The notes under the pieces are model-generated. The model ran no database searches and had not been told where the DNA came from. It worked only from the letters and a program-made list of their open reading frames with translations. A stretch of DNA of 64,000 nt from assembly GCF_023078275.1 (NCBI RefSeq), contig NC_062982.1:263001-327000 (forward strand), written 5' to 3'. Below, piece by piece: positions 40,901 to 52,041 of the stretch. This DNA comes from Leguminivora glycinivorella. Lineage: Eukaryota; Arthropoda; Insecta; Lepidoptera; Tortricidae. Both the position numbers and the translations under genes were made by a program. Within the stretch, counting starts at the first letter, position 1, and the number at the start of each line of letters is the position of its first letter.

Positions 40901-43064
40901 TTTTTTTTTATCTAAAGACGTGATATATTAAAATAGAACCGAGCGAAGCTGGGTCGCCCAGATATTATGTATAAAAATTATAAAGAAAACCACTTCAACT
41001 GGAGATTGCCAACTTAAGTAAATCTAAGTAATGAAAACGCAAATACATCTTGGTGATCGTTAGAGACGTCACAGAATAATTTATATAAAAGTAAATGTAG
41101 GTACAAAAGGTTCCCAATCAACGGACTGCTTGCGACGTTGAGTTCTATTGCACAGCGAGAAGGTCGTCAAACTTTAGGTATGGGCCGCGAACTCGCCGCC
41201 ACAGGAATGTACGAAAAAAACGAGGAGTGAGTCACCCCTGATGGTGTCGTCGGAAAGAGGCGGCAGCCACAAACCTGAAGAATTAAACTCATTTGTGTAA
41301 ATCTGACCTGAGGTTGGAGACGTGGGTGCCGCAGCACATGTTGTCGTCGACGCCTTCAATGCTGATCACGCGGATGGTGGACACGCAGTCAGCGGGCAGC
41401 CCCCGAGTCTGCGCCTGTTAATCATCATCAGTTAACATTATTTGGTTGCCTCAGAGATCCTTCAGTAGCCCGATATCCACACAGAGCGCGTCAAACGTCC
41501 AATGTAAACATCGTAGCTAGTGTGCACATTTAGCTCGATCGAACTGATCCAACAACCTGCCTCGACCGAGGCACGCGTCTACTTGCCTACTCGGATATTT
41601 GCCGCGCCAGCACATTGCCTCACGACGTGCGTCGCTCTGTGTGACAAAAAACACATTTAAGATTTTTTTATATTTAGTTCTGAAAAATAAGTAGTGCTAA
41701 AGAACACTGACCTCATCAAGTGCTTCATCTCCCTTCCTGCTAATCTTGACGACGACCGGCCTCGCCTGCCGTATGAGCTCGTTGCAGCGCCGCTCCGCCG
41801 CCCGAGCAGCCTCCTCCGGCACCGCCGTGCTGGCCAGCTCCACGTAGCACTCTTGTTCGCCGAGCCACCAGCTCGTGGTCGGGAGGTTGTACTCTGTCTC
41901 TAAGATTGCCGAGAGGAGATGTTGGCCTGAAAGTTTTAAATATTGGGGCATCAAATATTGGGGCTCGGGGTCATATAAATATTATGTGATTAGGACAGGA
42001 TATGAGATCATAACTTGATCATCTGGTAGGTATAGTTGGGTGAAGTCATTTTAATTAGATCAAATAACCTAATGACAAAAAATGTTTCCTAATTAGAGAT
42101 ATAATTTATTACATGTTATGTTACATTCAGAGAAATGTGTCATTCATTGGCATGCTGGACGCTGGACACATTTGGGTGATTTAGTAGACACTAGACATCA
42201 TTAAGTCTAAATGGAGTGTGGAGTTGATCATGTTAATACAAAATACAAAATCATTTATTCAGCAAATAGGCCATGGGGGCACTTTTACATGTCAACATTA
42301 CAGAGTATTCATTAAAGTTAAACAAATGAAATTAATAGAAATATTAACTAAAAATATTAATCATAAGCAAAGTAGCTATACACTGATATAGAATTAGAGA
42401 TGTATAAAGTCTCTAAATGTCATATTATTACTAACTATAATCAATACATAAAGAAAGTGCAAACAGATACAAAGATAAAAGAAATCTATAATACTTCAAT
42501 AGTTGTAAAAGACTGAATATTACAAGTAAAAATATTATACTTAATCAAATAATCCATGGAGATGTATAGCGTCTCCAAGAGTCAAATTTTATAAAATTAA
42601 AATATTTAAAAGTAAAAACCTTTGTCAAATAATACAAAAAAAAAATACAGAAAATGAACAGCTAAATTACACATTTCAAGAGATGTACAAGTCTCTAGTT
42701 GTCAATCATTAAAGAACAAATCAAGTTTACAAATAAGGGCCAATCAAGGTTACAAATTAAGTTTAAAAATATAATCAAAATCTCAGAGATGTATAAGGTC
42801 TCTAAGTGTCCAAAAAACTAACATTAACTTAATCAAACGACAACAAGGTCATTAAAGTAAGGAATCTATTTTAAAATAAAATATAATCAAAATCTCAGAG
42901 ATGTATAAAGTCTCTAAGTGTCCAAAAGCTAAAATTAACTAAATTAAACGACAACGTCTCTTTGACTACAGTTCCCTATTATAGCGCTTTTATACGCGCA
43001 ATCATACGCAATAGGTTCACACGCGCGCCCACACAAACACACACGCACACACACACGCACACAT

Positions 43065-43133
<69 letters not shown>

Positions 43134-45773
43134 GTTTAGGTTAATTAGTTTAGGTTTAGTGAAGTACTTAGGGTCCGACTGAAAACCAGCGTTGCAGTAA
43201 AAAATTACTGCAACATTATGCTAAGTCGCGCCCCTTTTTAATATCCATGTTTGACCTAATTATTCTAATTTTAACATTGTAACATTGTGAAATTTGTGAT
43301 ATTAAATAAAGCCATTCTATGTCTATGTCTATGTCTCTAGTGTCATCCTTAAGACATTACTTACTTAAGTTTAATTCTTACAAGAACCGAATGTAGTGTC
43401 TCGCAATCCGCTCAAAAGTAAAGTTAAATAATCTAACAAAACATGTGGCCCAGGTAAGCTTGAACAGACCAGTCTCCACAAACAGCACCCGTTCACGAGT
43501 ATGACGCGTATCTCAGCCATCGCCTCCCTCAACCTCCATTCGGGAAGGTGGCGACCCGATCAACACGCCACCGTAAGCAAAGACTTTTAAGCGAGCATGA
43601 CATGTTCAAGCTAACAGCAAATTGACAAAAGAAAAATCGACACAGTGAAACACGACATTAAGCTTGTAGGTGACATTAAAGAGGGCAACAATGCCTAGTA
43701 TAGCTATACATAACTAATTACATGCTCAACGTGACTTAGAGATGTAAAGGTCTCTAAGGGTCACTGTACTATCATACTTTAAATAAATTTTATATAACTA
43801 CGCTATATAATGAAAACAAAAATCTTAGAGGTGTATAAGGTCTCTAAGCGTCCTACTAACATAACTAATGATACAATACAATCACATGAGAAAAATTACG
43901 CTGTGTCATTTTTACTGGATACTAGTACGGTTGTATTACAAACTTCTGCTACCATAATCAAGCTACTGGCTTAAAGGCATTTTTATCATCTATAAAATCA
44001 TTTACCGTATAGTAAGCTTTACCTAGCAAACAGCGCTTAACATGTGACTTAAATTTGCCGAGTGGAAAGTTCACTACATCAATGGGGATTTTGTTATAAA
44101 AACGTGTACAGTTCCCAACGAAAGACGTACTAACCTTACGGAGACGGTGGAAGGGCACGGCAAGTTTATGTTTGTTTCTAGTGTTATAGTTATGGATATC
44201 ACTGTTAAGCTTGTATTCATGGATGTTTTTCCTAGCATACATAATATTCTCAAGTATGTACTGAGAGGCAACGGTAAGAATGTTCACCTCTTTGAATTTC
44301 TCTCTTAGGGAAGCTCGAGCGCCCAGTCCATATATGGAACGTACAGCTCGCTTTTGCAGCACAAATATCGTCTGAATATCTGCGGCTTTACCCCATAACA
44401 GAATTCCATACGACATAACACTATGGAAGTAACCAAAGTATACCAGCCTGGCTGTCTCTACGTTTGTTAGCTGTCTGATTCTCCTTACTGCGTAGGCAGC
44501 TGAACTAAGTTTGTTAGCTAAAGTAGCAATATGTGCGTGCCATTGCAGTTTTGAGTCTAAAGTGACTCCCAGGAAAACAGTTTGGTCTTCAAACTCCAGC
44601 GTATCACCTTTTATTTGGATTTTGCTGTTATTTATCTGCTTGACGTTAGGTAACGCAAACTTGATGCATTTGGTTTTCTTGGCGTTCAAAAGTAGATTGT
44701 TTGCCGTAAACCAGTTAACTATAGTTGATAGGGCATCATTAATACTGTCGAAGCTATTTTCCTTCCTGTCCACTTTGAATATAAGAGAAGTGTCATCCGC
44801 AAATAACACTATATCATGTCTGCCTTTAACAAGAGTGGGTAGGTCATTAATATATACTAAAAAGATTGTAATCTGAAATAGTAATAATAATGATATGGCT
44901 ATTAAAAAGAAAATCTAAAATGTTTATACCTCAGTTGACATTTCTTTTGTCAGTAAACCTGATTAGGTAGGTAGAGTCGCAATAATATGGCACACAAAAC
45001 GAAGACTGCAGAAATATCTGGCACAATCTTATTTCTAGGGCCATAAGTGTGACAGATATATATGCAGCTTTATTTTTGTATGATATTATTGCAGGACTTG
45101 CAGGTGACTGTACCTATTAAATTTGTATACAAGCTTGGACCATAATACTGTTTGCATGCATGTGTGTATGTAAAATTTGAATCATGCATTGTACATCCTA
45201 AAAAATTGTTTAAAATTTTTAGAATGATAATTTATTACAACCTAAAAGTTTAAGATCGCAAGCCAACCTGAGTGCTGCTGCATGTGATCGAAGCGCCGGT
45301 CCCAGTGGACGCGCTGCGTGACAACACTGCCCACTTCCAGCGGCTCCCTCGTGAAGTGTATGGCTTCTTCACCCTTCCGCAACACTTGCAGCACTTCCAC
45401 ATCATTCAGTTTGCCAATATCATGGGGCTAAAAATATTCTAATGGTCATTATAACTACCCGAAATAAAAATCAATACATTTGAAATAAAAATACAATAAT
45501 TATTTATTAATCTGAGTACTAAACTAACCTGTCCACCGCCGGCCGGGAACAGTATTGTATTCTCTAAAGTGACCGCGTATCCTTCAAACTTCGATGTCTT
45601 CCCGTATTCTATTATCGGCTCCTTGGTTTTCTCGCAGGAGACCACTTTCGAAGTGAACTGAAAATCAATGAAAACTTTCATAATTACACTGTTACGGCAT
45701 GTTACATTTAGATATTTTAGATAGAGTAACTTACCTCCTTTAGGAAGCTATCTTCTTGGCATTTGAAAACCAT
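34907..45773 (-). CDS. Aarsd1: AARSD1, alanyl-tRNA editing protein (AlaX-type)
   Basis: A free-standing editing domain that hydrolyses mischarged Ser-tRNA(Ala). Nine exons, right to left: 45735-45773 (ATG), 45529-45657, 45268-45427, 41712-41926, 41308-41414, 40462-40602, 39726-39905, 39164-39292 and 34907-35033 (stop 34907-34909). They sum to 1227 bp, or 408 aa, matching the family. All junctions are GT-AG and in phase. Motifs are ENTILFPAGGGQ, RRFDHMQQHSGQH with zinc ligands H104 and H108, and DDNMCCGTH with C209 and H212. The C-terminus KHGKFQGKAGDLS is typical. A decayed duplicate of exon 6 lies just downstream (40296-40419), and the 3.7-kb intron before the last exon... is filled by LINE fragments. 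Only the usual cytosolic location is inferred. Confidence 0.94.
35437..36400 (+). mobile_element. Jockey-type LINE C-terminal fragment
   Basis: One frame reads WRLAVNVGKTQALLSGAKNH, then WQHTAKYLGVTIDRGLTMKY, RAKLRPVLSSSLPFRTKLGI and RLTYASPAWYSRTAESN, the post-YADD part of a jockey-clade reverse transcriptase. A stop occurs at 35778-35780, after which MRNATIFRDLKHQKLDEFV continues. It is truncated on the 5' side and opposite in strand to AARSD1, in whose last intron it lies. Confidence 0.7.
36640..36700. repeat. Broken copy of the CACATTATCCGATCC MITE
   Basis: The left end GGCCGTTTTAACATTATCCG with GATCCGATATCGGATGTAGG matches the MITE at 30973-31105. The right arm is missing, replaced by AT-rich sequence. 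Confidence 0.55.
37052..38880 (-). mobile_element. CR1/jockey-group LINE, ORF2 C-terminal part with internal gap
   Basis: A 424-codon frame (37217-38491) has QYAYQIGKSTTGAARLL, FFDLSRAFDLVDHN, VPQGSNVGNNIFLILMNDL and catalytic MYADDICAIV, ending KAYYSVTEFMTE. An upstream piece (38683-38877, SNVQLADSLNAYYLSVV) is separated by about 70 bp of A/T runs, so the middle was deleted or replaced. The 3' end has TATTCATATTCATATTCATC, the same repeat type as the outer LINE's tail at 30503. Parallel to AARSD1, in its last intron. Confidence 0.82.
38900..38995. repeat. Short AT-rich tandem/dispersed repeat
   Basis: The phrase ATAGTTAAATGTAAA occurs three times (about 38904, 38919 and 38964). No further function is visible. 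Confidence 0.5.
39400..39715 (+). repeat. tRNA-like SINE with conserved CCCATGAGCCGCGG tail
   Basis: A degenerate B box (GGTTTCTAATCGAACC), then GTGAAGGAAAACAGTAAGGA, TTACCCTTCGGGTTGAAAGT and GACCCCAGGCTCCCATGAGC, ending at a GGATGAG tail next to AARSD1 exon 7. The same body appears at 61640-61862 and inverted at 49975-50155. Its end lies about 12 bp from the exon 7 donor (39726). Confidence 0.6.
40258..40300. repeat. Perfect 43-bp palindrome at a pseudo-exon donor
   Basis: Arms of 21 bp (TTGAAGTAAGTATAGGTTAG... and its exact inverse) flank a single central base at 40279. The right arm contains, on the minus strand, the GTAAGT donor of the duplicated AARSD1 exon at 40296; the left arm holds the same donor on the plus strand. 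No mismatch is present. Confidence 0.85.
40296..40419 (-). pseudogene. Decayed tandem duplicate of AARSD1 exon 6
   Basis: Aligns across its whole length with exon 6 (40462-40602). For example, it shares AAGACCAACCTG, GTGCTCCAGCACTTCCAG and ATGCAGGGACGCG, and it keeps a CTCCAG acceptor and GTAAGT donor. A 4-bp net deletion (the CTGGGCTGCGAGCC region) shifts the frame and a 3-bp deletion removes a Gly codon. Inclusion would truncate AARSD1, so it is probably not used in functional protein. Confidence 0.8.
40630..40815 (+). repeat. tRNA-derived SINE with shared 5' block
   Basis: The first 70 bp (GGTAGTTCGAAAAACTCGCG...) match the block at 688-760. Next come the tRNA-like GCTTAGCTCAGTCGTACGAG (A box) and GGGTTTCGAATCCCGGT (B box), then a T-rich tail. 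It lies in AARSD1 intron 5. Confidence 0.65.
41115..41235. repeat. Dispersed repeat (TTCTATTGCACAGCGAGAAG)
   Basis: Similar to 51475-51585: shared GTCAACGGA/ATCAACGGA, TTCTATTGCRCAGC, TCAAACTTTA..GGGCCGCGA and GGAGTGAGY. Probably a short non-autonomous repeat present on both sides of the AGXT2 gene. Confidence 0.5.
43016..43128. repeat. (CA)n microsatellite
   Basis: A long run of CA dinucleotides with a few interruptions (GCGCGCCC, CACGCACA, CATGACAC) at its left end. Within the LINE 3' UTR. Confidence 0.95.
43140..43335 (+). repeat. Nested 3' tail of another LINE
   Basis: A plus-strand fragment GACTGAAAACCAGCGTTGCA ... AATAAAGCCATTC ending in three TATGTC units, the form of a LINE 3' end. 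It is opposite in orientation to the surrounding LINE and so inserted into it. Confidence 0.55.
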
Positions 45774-46094
45774 TTTGATTAAGTGATATTTCAAATTTTC
45801 GGTCGAAATAGAATACTATCGGGAGATAAAAATAAATTATTGTTGTTTTATCTTCGTATTGATTCAATATTCGACAAAGTTGTGGATGAACTGTCATTTG
45901 TCAAACAGACAGTTCGTTCAGTAAACAGCTGATATTGATATTACAGACGACGTTCAAAAAGAATACGACGTATAAAAATAATGACTCAAAATAACAATTA
46001 ATTGTACTTTATATTCATTAATGTAGTACATATATGATTTCTAGTAGTTGCAGTAGTAGTTTTGTAGTTGTAGAGAGGTTTACCGAGTTGGCTT
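45774..46094. promoter_or_regulatory. AARSD1 upstream region
   Basis: Upstream of the AARSD1 ATG (45773). AT-rich, with no clear TATA box. It extends until the inverted repeat element at 46095. Confidence 0.35.
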
Positions 46095-46350
46095 AGGGAG
46101 GGCGCACACGGGGGCGACAGTCGCTCGACGACTTTTTTGTCTCTGTCGTCACCCCTTGCGACAGTCTCCGAGGTGCGCACACGGGAACGACAGCGACGTA
46201 ACCACAGACTACTAAAAAGCTATTACCATAGACTAATTCTATTATCTTTGGATATTTCGGATGCAACTTTGGGTGCGCGCACACGGGCGACAAAGTTGCT
46301 CGGCGACTTTCGTATTTGTATGAAAAGTTGCGTCGCCTCGTGTGCGCACC
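46095..46350. repeat. MITE-like element with GCGCACACG inverted ends
   Basis: The left end GGGCGCACACGGGGGCGAC and right end GTCGCCTCGTGTGCGCACC are near-inverse. A second internal copy of the motif (46266: GGGTGCGCGCACACGGGCGA) makes the structure compound. Related sequence lies at 47405-47520. Confidence 0.5.
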
Positions 46351-46456
46351 TTCATACTAGCCCATAGACCGAGCGACGGAGACAAAACAGTTTTGTCTCC
46401 CGTCTGTGGGGGCCCTTTTTCTTTTTTCATGAAATTGAGAGCCTATCTAAAATAAT

Positions 46457-46687
46457 TTACATCTTCGTGAAACGAAAAAGCCTCAAATAAAGAATTAAAA
46501 AAAAAAAATAATAATTTTTTGGTACTTCAGAATGAGTGTTTAAAAATTTTGATGATTTTACAACCCGGCATCGTTTTTTCTTAATATTGTCGGAATATTC
46601 TTTTAAATTCTTGTCATATAAAATCAGTCTTTCCTCTACTTCTTCAATTAAAAGACAGATATCAATGTCGTCTTCAACAATCTGCAT
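46457..46687 (-). pseudogene. MADF-domain-like open frame
   Basis: A 76-codon frame begins MQIVEDDIDICLLIEEVEER and continues LILYDKNLKEYSDNIKKKRC. This fits the first half of a MADF DNA-binding domain (acidic lead, I-x-x-V, P/L-LYDK, Y-x-x-x-x-K-K). The second half (W..I...) is lost and the tail is unrelated. MADF proteins accompany PIF/Harbinger transposases, so this is likely a transposon relic or a gene fragment. Confidence 0.4.
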
Positions 46688-47143
46688 TTAAAATTATCTT
46701 TTTTTTCGAATAACCGTCGACCCCTGCGAAAAAAACTTCACGAATAGTGATGTCAAAATACCGGTTAGTAAATAAACGGTTTTGTTTTTACAGTTTTATT
46801 TCACTATCCATAGAATAACGAAAACGTCAATAAATAACAAGAAAATAGATAGGCCGGCAACAAACTGTAGATGCAGTTTTGCAGGGATATGTTTTAATTA
46901 TGTCCTATACTGTAATTGATAAAAACAATAAATAAAAAACAGAGCCTTAAAATTAATAATCTGAAAAAATCATAATCTTACAAAAATCTGATCGAGTGCA
47001 CGGAGTTCCATACAATTTCGCGACTGTCCACAAACACTTTTCAGATTGATCTGACCACGGAAGTGGATCTGACAGAATTTTAAGACTGTCTGTTGCCGGC
47101 CATATCTATGAAATCTGGAAAATACTATCAGTATTTTGAATAT
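46688..47143. other. Intergenic, AARSD1 to AGXT2
   Basis: AT-rich sequence upstream of the AARSD1-side repeats and downstream of the AGXT2 stop. No gene was recognised. AATAAA overlaps the AGXT2 stop codon (47143-47148, minus strand). Confidence 0.4.
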
Positions 47144-50100
47144 TTATTTTGCAGAATATTGTTTTAGGCACTTATCCAAAACGGAAATTGTGAAATTTAC
47201 GTCGTCTTTTGTTATACACATGGGAGGCTTTATTCTCAGTACCTGAAAACAATAAAAAAAGTTAAGTTTTTGTTGTTTACATCACTTGCTATTGCGGAGT
47301 CTTTTGTTTAGACAATAGCAGGTTCAATGAAAAATGAACCGAAAGAAAAATGCTAAATTATTAATTCGACGGCTTCGCCGCACTTATAATTTTGTCACTC
47401 ACACATCCGGCTTATGGGCTAGTATGAAGGTGCGCACACGTAATGAAGATACTAGCCCAGGGACCGGATGTGAAAGACAAAAAAGCGGCGACAAAAGTTG
47501 CCCATGGGAGCATACCCGAAGTGAATTACAATACTTAGTAGGTACCTATATTAAATTAATGTAACTTACGTTGTTGTATCTTCCTCCACGCCCGATTAAA
47601 ATTCCAAGATCTTTCATATTTTCCTGTATTTCTGAAACACTAGTGACATTCAAAGCCTCTTTTGTTCCAGGTTCAACCAATTCAATTCCCAACATTAAAC
47701 CTTTGCCGCGAACATCACCAATAACGGGGTACACCTTTTGTAGATCCATCAAATTTTCTATAAAATATTGTCCAATAATCTTACTGTTCAGTTGCAAATC
47801 TTCCTCTTCGATCACCTGTGTAAAAATAAATTGGCCTAAGTATGAAAGATTTTTCAGATTGCAAGACAGTAAAATTGTATTTGACATACAAACTATGCAT
47901 ACGTTTAAAACAGCTTCACCGACTGTTGAAGCCAAAGGATTTCCGCCAAATGTATTGAAATAAGTAGCACGCATGTGTGCATCTGCTATTTCTTTTCTTG
48001 TAACAACAGCTGCCAATGGAAAACCATTCCCTATGCCCTTTGCCATCGTCACAATATCAGGTACAACACCATGAGTTTCAAAGCCCCAAAACGTATCACC
48101 CATACGACCGAATCCAGTCTGGACCTAAAATAAACAAATCATCTTCAGTAACAAAAAATATTATAAAGGATATTAGTATTCGGATACCAACATACCTCGT
48201 CGGCTATATAAATGCCGCCATTTTTACGTATTAGCTCTGCAGCTTTTCTCAGATATCCTTTGGGAAATTGAACAGTGCCATTTACTCCTTGAATTGATTC
48301 AGCAAAAAATCCTGCCACTTTTCCTTTGGGAATTGAGTTATCTATTAACTGAAATTAAAATAATTTCGTGGTTAACATTTTCTTTTATACCCAACAGAAC
48401 ACAAGTATCACTTAAAACAGTTTCATACTTCACTGAGCTGGTGAACATATTTGTCGGAAGTGACACAATCCTCTGGACAAGCACAAGATCCGGGTACTTG
48501 AGACAAGGAGTCCCTGCAGCCTCCCCAAATACCACGAAGAGGGTCTGGTAACATAGCCTGTTTAGCAAACATTCAGTTGTTTATATTTCGGTGAGTCTTA
48601 TTTTATTCTAATCGTTTTAATCTTAATCACATTATTGCGAAAATGCGCTAGTAAACTTACATGATGTATCCCGCTTGGAACAGGTATTGGCATCCGGTAA
48701 CATTGGGTCGCTGTCAGTCCCTGGATGGTGTTCGAGTACCCGTGATAGCTGCCTTGGAGTGAGATAATGTCGTTATTGCCTGTATAGGACTTAGCAAGTA
48801 GAATGGCTAATTCATTGGCTTCAGTTCCACTATTTACCAAGTAAACCACCTGAGGAATATCACATGACATTATTGTTACGCTGTGGTTTGCGTGGGCGAC
48901 GGTCGCGCGATGGTCACGCGACGGCGATGCGACGTATACGAAATCAAACCTTTTCGATATAGAAGTATGAGATGCGACGGCGACGGCGCGCGACGGTCGC
49001 GCGACCGTCGCCCACGCAAGACACGGCGTTAGTCTAGACATACATTCGACATGGACAAATTAATGTAGTACCTCTAAAGTCCTCTAATTCCGGATATATA
49101 TAAATGTTGATTTTTTTTAACCTACAACCTAATTTAAATCGTGAATAATAATAATTTACCTTCAAATCACCACTGAATTTCGAAGCCAGTTTTTCAACAT
49201 AATCATAAATTTTGGGATGTCTATAAATGTTAGTCGTATGCCAAAGTTTATTTGCTTGTTCTTTCAAAGCCGCTACCACTTTTCTGAAAATTAAGATATC
49301 CTTGTAAATAGGGTTATCAGTCTATGAAATGGCAACAAGATAAGATTGTGTTTCGTAAATAAATGTTATGTTAAACGAATCGCGTGAGGTATTAAATGAA
49401 TAAACATTTAACTGAACACGTGTGATGTTTATTATTCAGTGATCATAAATTATTGTTGAACTCACACTATTTATACATGAAGTAGGTATGTAGGGGGCAC
49501 TTAGAACTTACTAAATGTTGGTTAGATTATTTGTATAGGCAAGATCCATAATAAAGAATATAACAACTTGAAATGTAAACAACTTGTGAGTTGATTGATA
49601 ACGACCACTGGTTTTTGTTATGTTAAGTAATAGTAATAGTTCAACTCACGGGTGGCAGTGTCCTACTGAAACTGTGACAATTCCTCCAAACAGATCTAAG
49701 TATCTTCTTCCTTTGTGGTCAAATAGCCACTGCATGTGGCCTTGGTGAATAAGAACAGGATTTTTGTATACATTATATACAGCCGGAGGTATGTGCGCTG
49801 CTTTCAACGTGGTTGTTTTTTCGTACGCTGGTCCCTGATTTTTAATCAAATATAAGAAAAGTTATTACTTGTATGTATTTATGTTCGTTACTAAATAAAT
49901 CAATTCAATTGACAAAAAAAAAGCCTAAATTGGCCGCCATAAAATTTAACTTGAAAATTCAATCCACATCGATCGTCATCCTCCTTGCACTATCCCACCA
50001 TTCGCCACGGCTCATGGGAGTCTTGGCAACTAATCTCAAGATTTGGCTAACGCACTACTTAGTTTTTTTACGTACGCGACTGTCATCTGACCTTTCAACC

Positions 50101-50530
50101 CGAAGGGTAACTAGGCCATATTAGCCCGGTTTTCTCACGATGTTACCCTTCACCAAAAAGTTTGAAAATGAAATCTAGGTACCTTTATTTTAACTTACCT
50201 CGTAGTTTTTGGGCTTAAAATTATAAGATGGCAAAGGAGCACTGCTCAAACGCCTACTAAAGGTGTTAAGGCAAAATGATCCAACTGAAACATAAACAAC
50301 TTTAATTTTAATCAACAGACTCTGACTAATTGACTACATATATCTGTGGTAGTTTTTCTAAATTATCTTAACTTTAAAACATAATTTAAATAGTATGATC
50401 CTAACTTTTCTAATATGTACATACGTACCATACAATTAGGAAATGTAAACAATGTGATATAATATAATTATTACTAATAAATTAATAGTTCTATTAATTT
50501 ACAAATTCGACAATCACCTCTATTTGCCAT
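47144..50530 (-). CDS. AGXT2: AGXT2-like mitochondrial alanine-glyoxylate aminotransferase (class III, PLP-dependent)
   Basis: Transfers amino groups, typically alanine to glyoxylate, in mitochondria. Ten exons, right to left: 50518-50530 (ATG), 50199-50284, 49650-49834, 49160-49283, 48661-48849, 48429-48557, 48196-48348, 47903-48124, 47570-47815 and 47144-47242 (stop). Phases agree and the total is 1446 bp, or 481 aa. The N-terminus has Arg/Ser and no acid up to FSRRLSS, like a mitochondrial presequence. Class-III landmarks are YLDLFGGIVTVSVGHCHP, NSGTEANELA, SYHGYS, IYIADEVQTGFGR (cofactor Asp), TMAKGIGNG with the PLP lysine near residue 322, FNTFGGNP and GDVRGKGLMLGIEL. Exon 6 is Cys-rich (CACPEDC), as in AGXT2. 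It is divergent from SSR1. Other class-III aminotransferases are less likely because of the WGG..C..C block and the C-terminal RIKPPMCITK. Confidence 0.93.
47405..47520. repeat. Copy of the GGTGCGCACACG repeat
   Basis: GGGCTAGTATGAAGGTGCGC and CACACGT, then TACTAGCCCAGGGACCGGAT, echo 46335-46370. Probably a truncated copy of the 46095-46350 element in the last AGXT2 intron. Confidence 0.45.
48893..49027. repeat. MITE-like GC-rich inverted repeat
   Basis: The ends TTTGCGTGGGCGACGGTCGC and GCGACCGTCGCCCACGCAAG are near-perfect inverses of about 30 bp around a short AT core. Located about 45 bp upstream (transcript sense) of AGXT2 exon 5. No certain target duplication. Confidence 0.6.
49975..50155 (-). 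repeat. SINE body, inverted copy
   Basis: The inverse of the 39530-39715 and 61660-61862 repeat: CGGCTCATGGGAG, TTTCAACCCGAAGGGTAACT and CGGTTTTCTCACGATGTTA occur in the reversed order. It lies in AGXT2 intron 2. Confidence 0.65.
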
Positions 50531-52041
50531 ATTTGGTTGACACTACTATTTCGTCTGATTGTAGAAAGGCGACTGAATAAAAGCAATTGTATTTAAATAA
50601 TGAATGACTTGTGACTTCGTTGAATCTATTAGTTTATGTATGTTTACATTATTTCAACATAATCTAATTTTATCATCTTTTTTATTTTTAAAAGTCTTGA
50701 CGACGCAGTTCTAGAAAAAATGTAGGTCCAACTTCTTCTAAATAATTCAGCAAAAACAGTGAAAAAATAGATTTTACTATCCTTAATTTAGCGGCAATTG
50801 CTAAATTTAAATTACATACAAAAAGGAAAGACCTATAAGTAGTAGAATTACTTTACTTTTCCCCTACCTTCTGTGTTTTTTTTATCGCCAACAACAAATT
50901 GTTTTTTAATACTTATGTCTTAAAATATGAATTGTAAAATTTTTGTTTTGTAAACCCTTCAAATAAATTTAAAATCAATTTGTTCAATTAATTTCAAATC
51001 AATTTGGCGCAAATATATTGTGGCCGATTCATTGTCAGAAAGACAGACAAATAACTCCACGCTTGCTCTACGCCACAAACTACTAAGAAGATACTACGTA
51101 TCTATCTCTACGCCAATTAGCTCCAGATTAGTTTATGATAGTGACTGCCATCAATTCAATTCAATTTATTTTATTTATTGTTGATTTCATGACCCCCATC
51201 CCTCGACGACACCCATGTGGTGACTGGTTAAGAATTTCACTACCCCTTTTCTCCAGTGGGTGTCGTAGAAGTCGACTGTGGGATATAGGTTTTACTGTAG
51301 TGTGGGCGATGGGCTGGCAACCTGTCAGACCTGTCTCTGCATTCTCTGCAATATTACGATTTGGTTTCCTTTCAATCCTTTTTGCAAAGAGAGATGGAGC
51401 AGTTTCCTGTGCTCTGCCTACCCCTGAAGAAAGAGTGAGTTTTTCACAAGTACAAAAGGGTCACTGACGTCACTGTCAACGGATATTGAACTCTATTGCG
51501 CAGCATGAAGGACATCAAACTTTATGGGCCGCGACGTCGCGGCCGCCGGATGTATGAAAGGAGCGCGGAGTGAGCGTCCGGAGTTTGTATGTATGTGTTG
51601 ATTACATGATTTTGGATTTTTAACATCATCTGTTCCATGATTGCCAAATAATTATTAATGCCGTTCCCTCCTTGTTATAATGACTATACAAACACAGGCT
51701 AATTTAAGAACTGGATTTTTTATTATTTATATGGATATTTAAATTATTTATTTTTTACACATATTACTTAAAAACTTACAATCCTTAACAAACACCAAAT
51801 AAAATTGCATTTAAAACGTTTTATGGCAAAAAAACCGGTAAACTAAATCGTAAAACTGGATTACACTTTGGTCACCACTAGTGACAAAACATTCCACGTC
51901 AATCGAGTTGGAAAGAAAATTGGCATTTTGCCTCGAATGTCTTGCGGTGTTCGGCTGGTAGAAGTGAATGGCCCGTGATCTTTAGTGTCGGTCGCTTTCA
52001 TATTTCTCAATTTATAACAATAGAAGATCTGTAAAATCAAG
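50531..52041. promoter_or_regulatory. Divergent intergenic region, AGXT2 (-) / SSR1 (+), with dispersed repeats
   Basis: The two ATGs face away from each other across 1.5 kb. The middle (51150-51420) is a common lepidopteran repeat containing GTGGGATATAGGTTTTACTG and GGCTGGCAACCTGTC, and 51475-51585 matches the 41115-41235 repeat. Unique promoter sequence is probably limited to about 50531-51100 and 51650-52041. No TATA box was identified with confidence. Confidence 0.45.

Larger units (their letters stand above)
42395..43845 (-). repeat. Seven dispersed hairpin motifs in a LINE 3' UTR
   Basis: AGAGATGTATAAAGTCTCT-like motifs lie at 42396, 42558, 42679, 42785, 42897, 43738 and 43827. Each has an AGAGA/TCTCT stem around a 7-9-nt loop, and most are followed by AAGTGTC. 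Stem changes at 42558 (GGAGA/TCTCC) keep the pairing. Spacing is 90-165 bp except across the inserted microsatellite and LINE tail. Confidence 0.7.
42238..44880 (-). mobile_element. CR1/jockey-group LINE, 5'-truncated, with long 3' UTR
   Basis: The coding part 43958-44880 starts at FLVYINDLPTLVKGRHD, includes catalytic LFADDTSLIF and ends KAYYTVNDFIDDKNAF; everything upstream is missing. The 3' UTR runs left to an AATAAATGATTTTGTATTTT tail at about 42240. It contains seven copies of AGAGATGTATAAGGTCTCT-like hairpins, a (CA)n tract and a nested LINE tail. It lies between AARSD1 exons 3 and 4, same strand as the gene. Confidence 0.82.

Noticed and set aside
42944..43129. Cys/Val-repeat small protein
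   Set aside because: Translation of a (CA)n microsatellite.
51135..51467. 110-codon open frame between AGXT2 and SSR1
   Set aside because: It overlaps a dispersed lepidopteran repeat (GGCTGGCAACCTGTC phrase) and has no recognisable domain.
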